Shown: positions 11,494-22,969, counted from the first letter of the stretch. The stretch: 33,449 nt of DNA from Larix sibirica (GCA_004151065.3 NWUY0303944709.1:1-33449), one strand, 5' to 3'. The notes: a model not told the origin generated them from the letters alone. Numbers and translations are program-made.

Positions 11494-12084
11494 ATGCCCG
11501 TTGGTGTCCCAAAAGTTCCTTTCCGAGCCCCTGGAGATGAAGATGCAAATTGGGTCGACTTATACAACCGACTTTATCGAGAGAGATTACTTTTTTTGGC
11601 TCAGGATATAAATCACGAGATTGCAAATCAACTCATGGGTCTCATGGTATATTTGAGTGCAGAAGATGCAAATAAAGATATGTTCTCATTTCTCAACTGT
11701 CCCGGTGGATCAGTAATACCGGGAGTAGGTATTTTCGATGTTATGCAAATAATAGTACCAGATGTACATACAATATGCATGGGGGTAGCTGCTTCAATGG
11801 GATCTTTCATCCTAATCGGGGGAGAAATTACTAAACGTATAGCATTACCTCACGCTAGGGTTATGATCCACCAACCTGCTAGTACCTATTATGACGGACC
11901 GGCCGCAGATTTTCATAACGAATCAAAACACGTAACGATGCTTCGCGATTACATAACAAAATGTTATATAGAAAGAACGGGCACCCCCGGAGAGGTCATT
12001 CAACGGGACCTGAACAGAGATGTTTTTATGTCAGCAACAGAAGCCCAAGCTTATGGCATTGTTGATGCCGTAGCGGAAGGTTGA
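11494..12084 (+). CDS. clpP: ATP-dependent Clp protease proteolytic subunit (clpP), intronless
   Basis: A 196-residue serine peptidase core of the plastid Clp protease, which degrades stromal proteins. The start [10 protein letters not shown] is the standard plastid ClpP start; the frame is open upstream but without a supported start. The catalytic triad is intact: Ser101 (GVAASMGSF), His126 (RVMIHQPAS) and Asp176 (LNRDVF). The C-terminal [10 protein letters not shown] is typical. The gene is one continuous frame. Many land plants have two introns here, and intron loss is known in pines. It reads in the same direction as rps12 and rpl20, as in other plants. Confidence 0.97.
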   Translation: MPVGVPKVPFRAPGDEDANWVDLYNRLYRERLLFLAQDINHEIANQLMGLMVYLSAEDANKDMFSFLNCPGGSVIPGVGIFDVMQIIVPDVHTICMGVAASMGSFILIGGEITKRIALPHARVMIHQPASTYYDGPAADFHNESKHVTMLRDYITKCYIERTGTPGEVIQRDLNRDVFMSATEAQAYGIVDAVAEG

Positions 12085-12154
12085 TCTCGTAGCGGAAGAT
12101 CTTCTTTTTAATTGATTTTTCAAATGACCTGTAAACTGTAATTTGATCTCTTTG

Positions 12155-12188
12155 TTCCCTTTCAAAAAAAAAAAAAAAGGAAAGGGAA
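12155..12188. terminator. clpP 3' stem-loop with poly-A loop
   Basis: TTCCCTTTC (12155-12163) pairs with GAAAGGGAA (12180-12188), and the loop is 15 A plus one G. It lies about 70 bases after clpP. It may stabilise the 3' end; the A run is likely length-variable. Confidence 0.45.
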
Positions 12189-12264
12189 AGTGATTGATTT
12201 AATAATCACCTGATATGGTTAGGATCGATCCGAACCAGTCGATTCCGCATACAATCCAGCCAGA

Positions 12265-12378
12265 ATGCCCACTATTCAACAACTTATTAGAAATGCAAGA
12301 CAGCCAATAGAGAATAGAAAAAAATCTCCTGCTCTTCGAGGATGTCCTCAGCGTAGAGGAGTATGTGCTAGGGTGTAT
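12265..12378 (+). CDS. rps12: Ribosomal protein S12, 5' exon (trans-spliced rps12)
   Basis: The first 38 codons of S12, a 30S subunit protein at the decoding centre. The exon begins [15 protein letters not shown] and ends [13 protein letters not shown]. It is exactly 114 bases, the usual exon 1 length, and is followed by GTGCG, a group II 5' splice site. No downstream exon is present in the window; the 3' exons lie elsewhere in land-plant plastomes and are joined in trans. It sits between clpP and rpl20, as usual. Confidence 0.95.
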
Positions 12379-13091
12379 GTGCGACTCGTTTGGATCAGAA
12401 GCTGAAACAGACTGGGAAATTATTATAACGGAATAAAAGAAGAAGTTTCCCGCTGTAACCAAGTACAGATCCATCATCTAACCTTACCGGGGATGAAATT
12501 TATGGTTTCCATTGGTGCAAATCCAATCACCTTGATGTGGGATGAAAAGCAATTCCTCATTGGTAGCGAATGGTCATCAATCCATTGAGCGGGGAAATCA
12601 TGCAAATTGAAGAAGCATAAAGTTTATGCTCATATTGCTGCGAGAACGGAACAACAGGGTCAGCTACCTGGCCAACCCCAGAATTACATGTCGTTACTGT
12701 ATGAATAGATCTTGTAATGAGAGTATTTATTACTTGATGATTCAAGGGTAGAGCTGGAGATGGTAAACTGTACAAGTTACCGATAACATACTCATCTCAT
12801 ATTTCGGAAATGAATAAGAGGCTCCGGCGTATAGAGAGGACCTTACCGTTGGAGAAAGAACCATAGAAACGATGAAACCCATGATTGATTTTTTCTCATT
12901 CTCAGTACAAGGTCCCAGCCCTTGCCTACCTGGAAGATGCCTATCCAAAGGGAATTATGGTTGGGAAGGTTGCAGTAGCAAAAGCCATTGGAACTTTTCT
13001 TTTCTAAATAAGAAGAATCAGTGTTATTCTCAATGGACCAAACAAATGACTAACCGAGAAAAAGATTAGCGATTCATGAGAGTAAACTGCA
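12379..13091. other. rps12 trans-intron 5' half and spacer to rpl20
   Basis: This is 713 bases without a full gene. The left part, from GTGCG at 12379, must contain the 5' half of the split group II intron of rps12; I cannot set where it ends. The remainder is the leader of rpl20. Short open frames on both strands show no family resemblance. Confidence 0.6.
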
Positions 13092-13451
13092 ATGACCAGA
13101 GTGAAACGTGGATATATAGCTCGAAAACGTCGGAAAAAGATTCTTGCATTTGTATCAGGCTCTCGAGGGGCCCATTCGAAACTTTTTCGAACTGCTAACC
13201 AACGGAAAGCTAGAGCCTTAGTTTCCGCCCACCGAGATAGAGGTAAACGCAAGAGAGATCTTCGTCGTTTGTGGATTACTCGGATCAATGCAGCAGCCCG
13301 TGCCAATGGAGTCTCTTATAACAGATTAATCCAATATTTGTACAAGAGGCAGTTGCTTCCAAATCGTAAAACACTTGCACAAATAGCTGTATTAGATAGT
13401 AATTGCTTTTCCACCATCTTGAAGAACTTATCGTGTGATGAAATAGGTTAG
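13092..13451 (+). CDS. rpl20: 50S ribosomal protein L20 (rpl20)
   Basis: A 119-residue basic protein that binds 23S rRNA and is needed early in large-subunit assembly. It begins [20 protein letters not shown] and contains the L20 signature [20 protein letters not shown] followed by [10 protein letters not shown]. Residue 29 is Ser (GAHSKL, codon TCG) where the family has Leu (GAHLRL), a candidate C-to-U editing site at 13177. It is convergent with rps18. Confidence 0.96.
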   Translation: MTRVKRGYIARKRRKKILAFVSGSRGAHSKLFRTANQRKARALVSAHRDRGKRKRDLRRLWITRINAAARANGVSYNRLIQYLYKRQLLPNRKTLAQIAVLDSNCFSTILKNLSCDEIG

Positions 13452-13499
13452 GTATAGATGAAAGAAATAGGTAAAGATGGAATGGATAGAACAGCTTCT

Positions 13500-13519
13500 C
13501 CCGGAGAATTCCCTCCGGG
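13500..13519. terminator. GC-rich stem-loop between convergent rpl20 and rps18
   Basis: CCCGGAG (13500-13506) pairs with CTCCGGG (13513-13519) around a 6-base loop, standing out in AT-rich DNA. It is about 50 bases after the rpl20 stop and may form the rpl20 3' end. Confidence 0.45.
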
Positions 13520-13706
13520 AAGGTCGAAACATTTTCAAATTTTTAAATATTTGATTGGAAATGAACGAAACGAAAAGAATTCAATCCAATTCTTTTCCAA
13601 GAATGAAATCCTATCGACTTTTTCGACAATAGACTCAAGATCTGTATCTTTATCAAACAGATATCCAACTCCGATTTTATTAAGGAGTAGGTTTATTTCT
13701 ATGAAA

Positions 13707-13955
13707 TTAGTTTTCATTATAAAGAAAAGGTAACAAAGATAGAATACGAGCTCGTTTAATAGCGTTAGTCATTAGACGTTGTTGTTTTGAGGTTAATCTA
13801 TTCACTCGACCGGATAATATTTTTCCTTGCTCGCTAATAAATCGACTAATTAGGCTCATATTTTTATAATCGATCCGATCTCCCGACCCAATTGGTGACA
13901 AATGTCTACGAATTGGTGTCAAATGTCTACGAAAAGATCGCTTGGGTTTATCCAT
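13707..13955 (-). CDS. rps18: 30S ribosomal protein S18 (rps18)
   Basis: An 82-residue S18, small ribosomal subunit. The start is set at [10 protein letters not shown], as in the family; an in-frame ATG four codons upstream (13967) is possible. The core [20 protein letters not shown] and [20 protein letters not shown] is diagnostic. Near the N terminus a heptapeptide is duplicated ([14 protein letters not shown]), encoded by a 21-base tandem repeat at 13890-13931. The gene is short compared with angiosperm rps18 and lies downstream of rpl33 on the same strand. Confidence 0.96.
13890..13931. repeat. 21-bp tandem repeat inside rps18
   Basis: Units 13890-13910 and 13911-13931 are adjacent and differ at a single base (position 9). 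The unit is in frame, so it duplicates seven residues of the basic N-terminal region. Variable heptapeptide repeats at the S18 N terminus are known in other plants, such as grasses. Confidence 0.9.
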
Positions 13956-14089
13956 AGTTTGTTTCATGAACCTTTTTAATACTATTTATTCCAAATCTTT
14001 CAAAATCTCGTTCCATTAAAGATCTTGTTTAAATACCATTTCTTTTTATATCTGTGATCTATTCCTATCCCTGGGTAGGAGTAGTACGT

Positions 14090-14296
14090 TTAATCTCTTT
14101 TTTTTATCTCTCCGTGAATGGTATGCTTGTAACAATAGGGACAAAATTTATTTGATTCCAATCGAATAGGTGTATTGCGTCGATTTTTACGAGTCGTATA
14201 TCTAGAAATCCCCGGGAATCTTTTATAAACACTATCTTGGGTACAACTAGTGCACTCCAAAGTAATTGTTACTCTTACATCTCCGCTCTTGGCCAT
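14090..14296 (-). CDS. rpl33: 50S ribosomal protein L33 (rpl33)
   Basis: A 68-residue L33 beginning [18 protein letters not shown]. It keeps the zinc-type pairs CTSC and CPYC, and the typical [20 protein letters not shown] segment. The frame is open 30 codons further upstream, but MAKSGDVRV is the conserved start. It precedes rps18 on minus, forming the rpl33-rps18 unit. Confidence 0.96.
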   Translation of the reverse strand: MAKSGDVRVTITLECTSCTQDSVYKRFPGISRYTTRKNRRNTPIRLESNKFCPYCYKHTIHGEIKKRD

Positions 14297-14619
14297 AAAC
14301 TTACTCTGGATATTGGGTCTACTTTGCTTTTCGATCTGAAAAAGAAAGAGGAAAAAGGGATAGAAGTTGATAGCCGGAGATCCCACGATGAAACATTTGA
14401 AAGTAAAAAAATCCTTGATCAGGAGTTTTCAGTTGTACTTACAAAATTGAATGTGGAAAGAACCTTTGGATTTCTATTTCTACTTTGATTCTACCCCCCC
14501 CCCCATTCCATCCCCAATTTTAGATCTATTTTGGGTTGAATCAACTAATTTATCCAAGAGGTAGGAGAAAGAAATCCAGCACAATCTTTTTGACCTTGGC
14601 TTTAAGGGGAGGACAAAAA
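14297..14619. other. rpl33-psaJ spacer with C11 run
   Basis: This is 323 bases with no gene. It carries an 11-base C run at 14494-14504, striking in this AT-rich genome and a probable length-variable microsatellite. Open frames here are low-complexity. Confidence 0.6.
14494..14504. repeat. C11 mononucleotide run
   Basis: Eleven consecutive C in the rpl33-psaJ spacer. Most plastid microsatellites are A/T, so a C run this long is uncommon and probably variable among individuals. Confidence 0.9.
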
Positions 14620-14754
14620 TTAAAAAGAGGGAAAAGTCAAAGTCAGAGCATCTGGAAAAAAACGATTGATTTCTATCAATAGACCGGCTACAAAAATCAA
14701 CCATGAAATAGCTAACACAGGCGCTGTGGAAAGATAGGTCTTTAGATCTTGCAT
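14620..14754 (-). CDS. psaJ: Photosystem I subunit IX (psaJ)
   Basis: A 44-residue membrane subunit of photosystem I. The sequence [20 protein letters not shown], then [20 protein letters not shown] and FPSF, matches PsaJ along its whole length, including the LEINRFFPD-like C-terminal motif. It lies upstream of rpl33 on minus, the usual psaJ-rpl33-rps18 order. Confidence 0.97.
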   Translation of the reverse strand: MQDLKTYLSTAPVLAISWLIFVAGLLIEINRFFPDALTLTFPSF

Positions 14755-15053
14755 TGTAAATTCTCCTTATCGATCATAATGCGTAAGTGATTAAACCGTA
14801 TTAATAGTGAAAATCCTAGGGAAACTTGGAACTATGAATATATGTATAATGTTATCCGGGCTGTGGTCCTATTTATAGAACAGGAAAAAGATGTTTCAGC
14901 ACCAAATTTTGCTAATTAATAGTTATCTTCTAGATAATAGACCCTACATGCATTATAAAGTCTTTTCACTCACTAGACCGAAGAGAAATGAAGGTGGAAA
15001 AATGTGGGAAACAGATTTCGAATTCCATAAAATAACATTGTCTAATGATTAGA

Positions 15054-15127
15054 AGGGATGTAGCGCAGCTTGGTAGCGTGTTTGTTTTGGGTACAAAATG
15101 TCGCAGGTTCAAATCCTGTCATCCCTA
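15054..15127 (+). tRNA. trnP-UGG: tRNA-Pro (UGG)
   Basis: A 74-base tRNA beginning AGGGATGTAGCGCAGCTTGG with anticodon TGG in TTTTGGG and acceptor CATCCCT plus A. It sits next to trnW, divergent from psaJ, as in most land plants. Confidence 0.97.
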
Positions 15128-15292
15128 CCTTTCCCTTCTTTTCTATGGAAAGAGAGAGGAACGAAAGATCATTTGATATCGATTCGAATGGAACATCAAA
15201 TAATTGAATCGTATCAGATGCGAAAGTGTTTTACTCTAAGAATATAAACAAAAGGTATTTTCCCTTCCCTTTATCTCCGGATGTTCAAGAAA

Positions 15293-15366
15293 GCGCTCTT
15301 AGTTCAGTTCGGTAGAACGTAGGTCTCCAAAACCTGATGCCGTAGGTTCAAATCCTACAGAGCGTG
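15293..15366 (+). tRNA. trnW-CCA: tRNA-Trp (CCA)
   Basis: A 74-base tRNA beginning GCGCTCTTAGTTCAGTTCGG with anticodon CCA in CTCCAAA. The T arm is GTAGGTTCAAATCCTAC and the acceptor is AGAGCGT plus G. Confidence 0.97.
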
Positions 15367-15488
15367 ATTCTGTTCCTATCAAATCCAACCCTCTAAATTA
15401 TGGAGAATTCATTCCAACTGGAACGAGCAATGGAATCTGACCTCCCAGGAAAAGTAGGAGGCCAATTAAATGGGAGGATATTCCCGGA

Positions 15489-15602
15489 TCAAATATCCAA
15501 TTGATCACCACGTCGGTATTGTGAATATGCAGTTACGAATAATCCGGCCAAAGTTATAGGAATTAGACCTAACACAATTCCGGATGGCAAAGCCTCAATC
15601 AT
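15489..15602 (-). CDS. petG: Cytochrome b6f complex subunit V (petG)
   Basis: A 37-residue single-span subunit needed for cytochrome b6f stability. The sequence [20 protein letters not shown], then [17 protein letters not shown], is essentially the land-plant consensus. It lies downstream of petL on minus, in the petL-petG unit. Confidence 0.97.
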
Positions 15603-15754
15603 TTCGATTCAACGGAATAAGTAGGGATAATAGCTATCCTGGATAGTACCCTGAATTTGCTATGAATCTCAATGATCAGAAATTTTTATAGAGAGAATCC
15701 ACGAAATTATTGAAATTCAAATAGTGAACTTAGAGGGTTTCCCCTTCCTTCATT

Positions 15755-15856
15755 TCAAATAAGTTGTATCTTGCTCGAGCTAATGAATAGGACTAGGGTG
15801 AAAATGATAGAAGCCAATAAGAAACCGAAATAACTAATTATAGTTATAGTAGGCGT
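15755..15856 (-). CDS. petL: Cytochrome b6f complex subunit VI (petL), ACG start
   Basis: A single-span subunit of cytochrome b6f. Reading from the ACG at 15856 gives (M)[20 protein letters not shown] followed by [12 protein letters not shown], 33 residues. This aligns with PetL from other plants ([13 protein letters not shown]...SKIRLI), with two extra residues near the start. There is no ATG at the conserved start; ACG probably becomes AUG by C-to-U RNA editing. An in-frame ATG lies 13 codons upstream ([13 protein letters not shown] before T), so an unedited longer product cannot be excluded. petG follows on the same strand. Confidence 0.9.
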   Translation of the reverse strand, partial: TPTITIISYFGFLLASIIFTLVLFISSSKIQLI

Positions 15857-17672
<1,816 letters not shown>

Positions 17673-17790
17673 GAACAATGAGAATATTCTCACTCCATTC
17701 GAATAGATCCAATACTCATAATTATCTATGCTATGACTGTTTATGTCTCGAGCATGACCACTTAATAAAATGTGAAAGGGAGTAAGAGAA

Positions 17791-17913
17791 ATGGCCGAAA
17801 CCACTGGAAGGATCCCTCTTTGGTTGATAGCTACTGTAACTGGTATTATTGTGATTGGTTTACTGGGTATCTTTTTCTATGGTTCATATTCTGGATCAGG
17901 GTCATCCCTATAG
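17791..17913 (+). CDS. psbJ: Photosystem II protein J (psbJ)
   Basis: A 40-residue single-span subunit of photosystem [22 protein letters not shown], then [20 protein letters not shown]. The glycine-rich span and [10 protein letters not shown] tail are diagnostic. It is last gene of the psbE operon; a strong stem-loop follows at 17965. Confidence 0.97.
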   Translation: MAETTGRIPLWLIATVTGIIVIGLLGIFFYGSYSGSGSSL

Positions 17914-17964
17914 TAGGGGAAATGCACTTACTATGGGGAATACTATACATGCGAAAGTGAAAAA

Positions 17965-18007
17965 TTGATAAGACCTTACCCTTCAGAGAAGGGTAAGGTC
18001 TTATCAA
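17965..18007 (+). terminator. psbE operon 3' stem-loop, perfect 19-bp stem
   Basis: Arm 17965-17983 pairs perfectly with 17989-18007 (19 bp) around the 5-base loop CAGAG. The arm reads TTGATAAGACCTTACCCTT. It lies 52 bases after the psbJ stop, where the psbEFLJ transcript should end. A second 10-bp hairpin follows at 18023-18055. Confidence 0.8.
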
Positions 18008-18022
18008 AATCTATTTTTGAGA

Positions 18023-18055
18023 TTCTCTTCTATATTAATATTAATTAGAAGAGAA
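18023..18055 (+). terminator. Second stem-loop after psbJ
   Basis: TTCTCTTCTA (18023-18032) pairs with TAGAAGAGAA (18046-18055) around an AT loop. It is close behind the 19-bp hairpin and possibly a back-up 3' end structure. Confidence 0.5.
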
Positions 18056-18943
18056 GATTCGTACAAATACAATGACTCTGTCATTTACTTCATTCAATGC
18101 CTTTCAGTCAGGTGATAAGCCAACCTATTCTTCCACTATATGATCAAAATTGGATCGATCCCATTTCAATCTCTGTCGAAGGAACAACGGAGAAACAGAG
18201 AATATTAATTACTAAAAATTTGCTCATTTCTCTGATGGGAGATTATGCAAAGTTTCTGTAAAAACCTGAACTATGAGAATCTAAATGTGCAAATAGAATC
18301 TTTTCTTATTTTGGCTTAAAAAAGAAAAGAGGAAAAAAACCTTTTTTCATTTTCTCTCATAATGAACGAACCCAAAAGTTTTATAGGGTTGTTTTACTCA
18401 ATGAGTGATATTGCCCCTTCCTTACTTGTCTGCTCTTCCTTCTTTATGAATTTTAAGCTCAGTATAACGTACAAAATAATCGGCAATTTACGAAGGAATT
18501 TACGAACAGGGCAGGATCGAAACCCAATTAGTTCCTCTTATCTCAACGAGAATAATTTCTTCAAATCTTTTCGAGGAAGAATAATGGTATAGGATCAAGA
18601 ATGGAATCAGAGAAAATAGGAATCTTCTCCAAGATTGCTTGGTTATTTTCCTCATCTCTCCCTCCTGCGATCTATCTCTATTTTCCGGATCATTTCTTTT
18701 GAACATGGGGGGCAAGGAAAGGAAGGAATGGTATGTATCTAGTACGCGATATAGCATATGAGGATCGTTCGACAAGTTGATCTGTTCCAGTGCTTATTGA
18801 GTCACTCCTTATTAAAAATGTGGATATATCTTACATTTTTCCAAGAAAATATAAGGGAGAAGGAGGATAAAAGGCTCTCCATCTCCGAAGGGGTATTAAT
18901 TTTTGATTCAATCAGTCAACTTAATGTTCGGAAATCTATGGAC

Positions 18944-19903
18944 CTAAAGATTCATCTCGGCCAATTGAACTTTCTCAAATTGTTTCTTCTTAAGGACCAA
19001 AAATATCTGTGCCAGAATGACAGATGCTAAGAATAATAAAAGACCTTGAACACGTAATGGATCTTGAAGTACTATCTCTGCATCTCCTTGACCGAATCCA
19101 CCCACATTAGGGTTATTCGTTAATGGCTGATCGACCTTGATCAATTCGCCTTCTGAAACAAGAAGTTCCGGTCCCGGAGGTACAATGTCAACCACTTGCC
19201 CACCGTCTGATGTATTATCGATAGTTATCTCATATCCACCCTTTTCTTTACGTAAAATTTTGCTCACTCTTCCTGTTGCCGAAGCGCTGTAGACCGTATT
19301 GTTGCTCTTACTCCCGTCGGGATAAATTTGTCCTCTTCCTCTATTACCACCCAAATATATGGGATATTTAAGGAAGTGAGCTTCTTTATCAGTAGCAGGA
19401 TCTGGTGAAAGGATGGGGAACACAAGTTCACTATATTTTTGACCAGGAACAGGACCTATTACAATAATGTTTTTTTGATTGGGACGATAGTTCTGAAAAT
19501 AAAGATTACCCATCTTTTGTCTAATCTCAGGAGAAATACGATCCGGAGGGGCTAATTCAAAGCCCTCGGGTAAAATTAGAACAGCTCCTACATTTAAAGC
19601 CCCTTTCTTACCATTAGCAAGAACTTGTTTCATTTGCGTATCATAGGGGATCTTAACAACTGCTTCAAATACGGTATTGGGAAGCACGGACTGTGGAACC
19701 TCAATATCTACAGGTTTTTTGGCCAAGTGACAATTGGCACATACAATACGTCCAGTTGCTTCTCGGGGATTTTCATAACCCTGCTGTGCAAAAATGGGAT
19801 ATGCATTCGAAATGGATGTCCGAGTGATGATATGTATCATGACCAGGACGGAAATTAACCGAGTCATCTTTTTCGTCCAGTCATAAGTATTTCTATTTTG
19901 CAT
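18944..19903 (-). CDS. petA: Cytochrome f (petA)
   Basis: A 319-residue c-type cytochrome of the b6f complex, carrying electrons to plastocyanin. The start is [13 protein letters not shown]; the frame is open 16 codons further upstream but this is the conserved start. A signal peptide precedes the mature N terminus [15 protein letters not shown]. Haem attaches at CANCH, with the N-terminal Tyr as a ligand. Near the C terminus a membrane span ([17 protein letters not shown]) is followed by [15 protein letters not shown]. It is last gene of the accD-psaI-ycf4-cemA-petA cluster on minus. Confidence 0.97.
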   Translation of the reverse strand: MQNRNTYDWTKKMTRLISVLVMIHIITRTSISNAYPIFAQQGYENPREATGRIVCANCHLAKKPVDIEVPQSVLPNTVFEAVVKIPYDTQMKQVLANGKKGALNVGAVLILPEGFELAPPDRISPEIRQKMGNLYFQNYRPNQKNIIVIGPVPGQKYSELVFPILSPDPATDKEAHFLKYPIYLGGNRGRGQIYPDGSKSNNTVYSASATGRVSKILRKEKGGYEITIDNTSDGGQVVDIVPPGPELLVSEGELIKVDQPLTNNPNVGGFGQGDAEIVLQDPLRVQGLLLFLASVILAQIFLVLKKKQFEKVQLAEMNL

Positions 19904-20123
19904 GGTTATTGGTTCCAAATCATTTTTCGGGTGAGAGTAGGTAGCTATCATAGTTACCTGTCAAAAATTCTGCTACTATATTGATTGAACCAAACCTAAA
20001 AGTAAGAAATCGGAAGTCTCGCACCAGGAGAAGAATGAGGGGGAGGAATAGCTAATTCCTGAACACAGAAAACACTTTATTATTCTGTTTCAATTGTTTC
20101 GGTCGGAGAAAAAAACCTATTCT

Positions 20124-20909
20124 TTATTCATTCATCGAATGATAAATTACTACAAGTGAAGGAGATATACGATTGAAACGACGGAAGATCCAATATTTCA
20201 GAATCGTATCTAAGATGACTGGAAAAGTTGAAACAAGAACAGATATTATTTGTTCGTTATGAGCAAATCCATAATTTTCGGAGATCGAATCGATCATCAG
20301 TTCCCAACCATGGGGCGAATGAAACCCAATAAATAGATCAGTTACTAAAAGGATGATAAAAGCTTTCATTGTATCGCTCAGACTATAGAATAATTCTTGG
20401 ATCCAAGAATTTAGAATGGCAAGTTTATTCCTACCCAGAATGAGATAAGCACTTATAAGAACAAAACCTATTAGATTTGTTAATAAATGTGAGATTATCT
20501 GGATACAATCTTCATTGTACATTTCAACCAATTGGATCGTTTCTTCGTGAAGCTCTATAGGAAGATCTTGTGAATATGTTCCCAAAGAATCTTCCAACAT
20601 TTTTTCTAATAGGAATAGATCTTCTATTCTCTCAAATCTTTCCAGAGCACTTTCTTCCTGGAGATAATCATAAATTTTATAAGATTGCCCAGTATTCCAC
20701 CAATCTGTGATCCAAGGCTCCAAACCTTTCCCTAATAAAATAGGAATTATCCAGGGCAGTACTACTAAACATGCGAGATATCGTAGGGAAGCTAATGCTT
20801 TATATTTGGCCACTTCCAATTCGTGAATCGCTAACGAACCTGATTCACTCGTCAGTTCTGTCCGAAATCTAGACAAAGTACGAGTGATAGAATGAGGTAT
20901 GGGACTCAT
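20124..20909 (-). CDS. cemA: Envelope membrane protein (cemA)
   Basis: A 261-residue protein of the inner envelope, linked to proton extrusion and inorganic carbon uptake, also called ycf10. Several hydrophobic spans are visible: [18 protein letters not shown], the block around [35 protein letters not shown], and the C-terminal [20 protein letters not shown]. The C-terminal FHSPHGWE and [20 protein letters not shown] motifs are characteristic. It lies 220 bases before petA. Confidence 0.96.
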   Translation of the reverse strand: MSPIPHSITRTLSRFRTELTSESGSLAIHELEVAKYKALASLRYLACLVVLPWIIPILLGKGLEPWITDWWNTGQSYKIYDYLQEESALERFERIEDLFLLEKMLEDSLGTYSQDLPIELHEETIQLVEMYNEDCIQIISHLLTNLIGFVLISAYLILGRNKLAILNSWIQELFYSLSDTMKAFIILLVTDLFIGFHSPHGWELMIDSISENYGFAHNEQIISVLVSTFPVILDTILKYWIFRRFNRISPSLVVIYHSMNE

Positions 20910-21134
20910 AGATTGATCTATTGCGTAATTGTTTTACCCCGAGAAAAAATATCCTCGGAGAAAAAGTAAAAGGTTCGCTCCAAATGAGTGAGACGGAGCA
21001 TAAGGAGATCGTTCCCAGATATCCGATCATTCCAGATCGTCTCTATCTGGACCAATTATCTATTCATTTTTTCCATTCTATCTTACTCTTTTTTAGAAGA
21101 ATCACTTGAAGTAACATAAGTCTTATTCATTGCC

Positions 21135-21174
21135 AAGATCCTTTGAATCCTGATAACTGGATTCAAAGGATCTT
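21135..21174 (-). terminator. Perfect 16-bp stem-loop upstream of cemA
   Basis: AAGATCCTTTGAATCC (21135-21150) pairs perfectly with 21159-21174 around an 8-base loop. It lies between ycf4 and cemA on the minus strand and may mark an RNA processing or 3' end within the cluster. Confidence 0.65.
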
Positions 21175-21618
21175 TTACAAATCTTTCCCCAGTTATCTCC
21201 AAAGATGACAAATGCTATTGAAAAATGAGATAACGACGAAATCATATAAGAATAATTTGGATCGTGATGAAGAATCGGGATGAAAGGAAAAAATATTCTA
21301 GTTTTAGGGAAACCGGACCACTATATCTAATAATTGTTCTTTCTGATACATCATATCCATCTACTGGCTCTATAAGCTCGCCCTCCCTAGGATAGGAAAT
21401 GATATGGTGTGTTCGGGAACTACCAAAAGAATCTCGGTCTGATTCATTCCATAAGTATCATTTAGTAGGAATTAACTGCATGATCTTTTTCCCGGACAAA
21501 TACCAACTAGTTCTATCGTAACTTATTGCTCTTCCTATATTACCTCTTCCTATACTATTTAATAAAAATCTTATATTGTTCATAAAGATCCTATATCGTT
21601 CCATTTACATACAATAAT

Positions 21619-21662
21619 ATTTCAATATTTATTTCAATTTATATGAAATACAATATTGAAAT
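21619..21662 (-). terminator. Long AT stem-loop after ycf4
   Basis: An 18-base arm at 21619-21636 pairs with 21644-21662 with one bulged base. It lies about 100 bases past the ycf4 stop, a possible 3' stabilising structure. Confidence 0.5.
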
Positions 21663-21761
21663 TTCCTGATTGGATATTAATTAATGTTCCTTGATTTGAT
21701 CCATATTCAAATGTCTCAACATTTTAATGTATGTCGAGGATAAAGAACCCCCCGGTTCATT

Positions 21762-22316
21762 TCAAAACCCTTCAATGGATACACGCAAGAAACGGGCTGA
21801 TTCAGCAGCTTTCTGTTCGATCTCCCTTAGGTTCAAATTATCACCAGTACGAGTTAAAGGAATGTCTTGTCGGCCCTTTATTTCCATATAAAGAACACGA
21901 CGAGGGGAAATACCTTCTTGAACTTCCGTTTTGATCATCTGAATATCCTTCATAAGAAATCGTGGGAAAATACGACGATTTATTCCGGGAAATCCCCAAC
22001 GAAAAAGACATACAATTCCTTTTCTTTTATCAAACTTATTATAGCCACTACCCACATTGAACAAAATTGTGCACCACAGATAAGAGCTAATGAACAGACC
22101 TGCAATACCATGAAAACACATTACAATTCCTTGTGGAAAAAAGAGTATTTGCTGAGATGACAATAGGGGTATCAGGTTCTCACCAAAATAACTCGAAATA
22201 CCGACCAGGAAAAATCCTAGTGAACCCAAAAAGAGGATACAAGCCCAAAAGAAATTACTTCCTTTTCGAGACCCTGTTATAGGTTCTATCCAGAGCCATT
22301 TGGATCGACGATTCAT
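21762..22316 (-). CDS. ycf4: Photosystem I assembly protein Ycf4
   Basis: A 184-residue thylakoid protein that helps assemble photosystem I, at the usual length. It begins [20 protein letters not shown]. Two N-terminal spans ([20 protein letters not shown] and [20 protein letters not shown]) precede a soluble domain with [12 protein letters not shown] and GRQDIPLTR. It is intact, unlike the fast-evolving or lost ycf4 of some legumes. Confidence 0.97.
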   Translation of the reverse strand: MNRRSKWLWIEPITGSRKGSNFFWACILFLGSLGFFLVGISSYFGENLIPLLSSQQILFFPQGIVMCFHGIAGLFISSYLWCTILFNVGSGYNKFDKRKGIVCLFRWGFPGINRRIFPRFLMKDIQMIKTEVQEGISPRRVLYMEIKGRQDIPLTRTGDNLNLREIEQKAAESARFLRVSIEGF

Positions 22317-22858
22317 AAAAAATTGTATTCAATTCCATCCTATTGAAGTTGAGGGAATAGCCAACTTTTTTATCCTTTGGTTCCCAAACTCTTATGAACT
22401 AGCTATCCATATACATAGATAACATTTCCGTAAAGTCAGCCAAGTATATCTTCTTGTCCATTCTTACCATCCATTTCAAAAAGGTCCTTCCTTAATTTAT
22501 CAATTTGAGAAACAACACTGGATCAGTGCAGTATCAATATCTACAGGAATAGATATATATACCATATAAAAAATATAACCGACAATATTAACATATTGAT
22601 CAATACCTATCTATTGAAACATGCGTATATCCAATATGTATATGGATATGAATAGATATCCAAATTATCTATATATAAAATAGAATGGTAAAATCTATCC
22701 ATATTCATATATGAATATGTCGAAATACATATGGATATTTATACCTATTTTGTGTCTATAAGGGTTCTATCTTATATCATCTGAAATAGATATGGATATC
22801 CTATTTGTTCCGCAATTGAAAGATCCAAACCCATTTCTTACATCGGATTTTATAAAAT
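22317..22858. other. psaI-ycf4 spacer rich in ATATCC-type repeats
   Basis: This is 542 bases, very AT-rich, with many short repeated motifs related to ATATGGATAT / GATATCC between about 22540 and 22810. A perfect 20-bp palindrome lies at 22700-22719. Such DNA can form hairpins and slip during replication. No gene is seen. Confidence 0.6.
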
Positions 22859-22969
22859 TCATAAAATCTCGTCTTTCTGAATATACAGATGAGAAAGAAC
22901 CATTGTAATTGCCGGAAGTAATAAGCCGACTAAAGGAACTAAAATAGAGGGTAGGTGAGGAATTATCAT
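22859..22969 (-). CDS. psaI: Photosystem I subunit VIII (psaI)
   Basis: A 36-residue single-span photosystem I subunit, the standard length: [20 protein letters not shown], then [16 protein letters not shown]. The LPSI-VPLVGL core and the YIQKDEI-like tail match PsaI. The C-terminal part of the span (VLSHLYI) is more polar than usual, and one or more C-to-U edits there are possible. It lies between accD and ycf4 on minus. Confidence 0.94.
   Translation of the reverse strand: MIIPHLPSILVPLVGLLLPAITMVLSHLYIQKDEIL

Larger units (their letters stand above)
17914..18943. other. psbJ-petA convergent spacer
   Basis: This is 1,030 bases between psbJ (plus) and petA (minus), where the two transcripts converge. 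Apart from the two hairpins at its left end I see only A/T-rich noncoding DNA and short open frames without resemblance to known proteins. Confidence 0.55.
20910..21761. other. ycf4-cemA spacer
   Basis: This is 852 bases without a gene. It contains two strong hairpins (21135-21174 and 21619-21662, listed separately), both downstream of ycf4 on minus. No coding similarity was seen. Confidence 0.55.

Noticed and set aside
19904-19951. Earlier petA start adding 16 residues
   Set aside because: Cytochrome f starts MQNRNT in related plants; the added residues are not signal-peptide-like.
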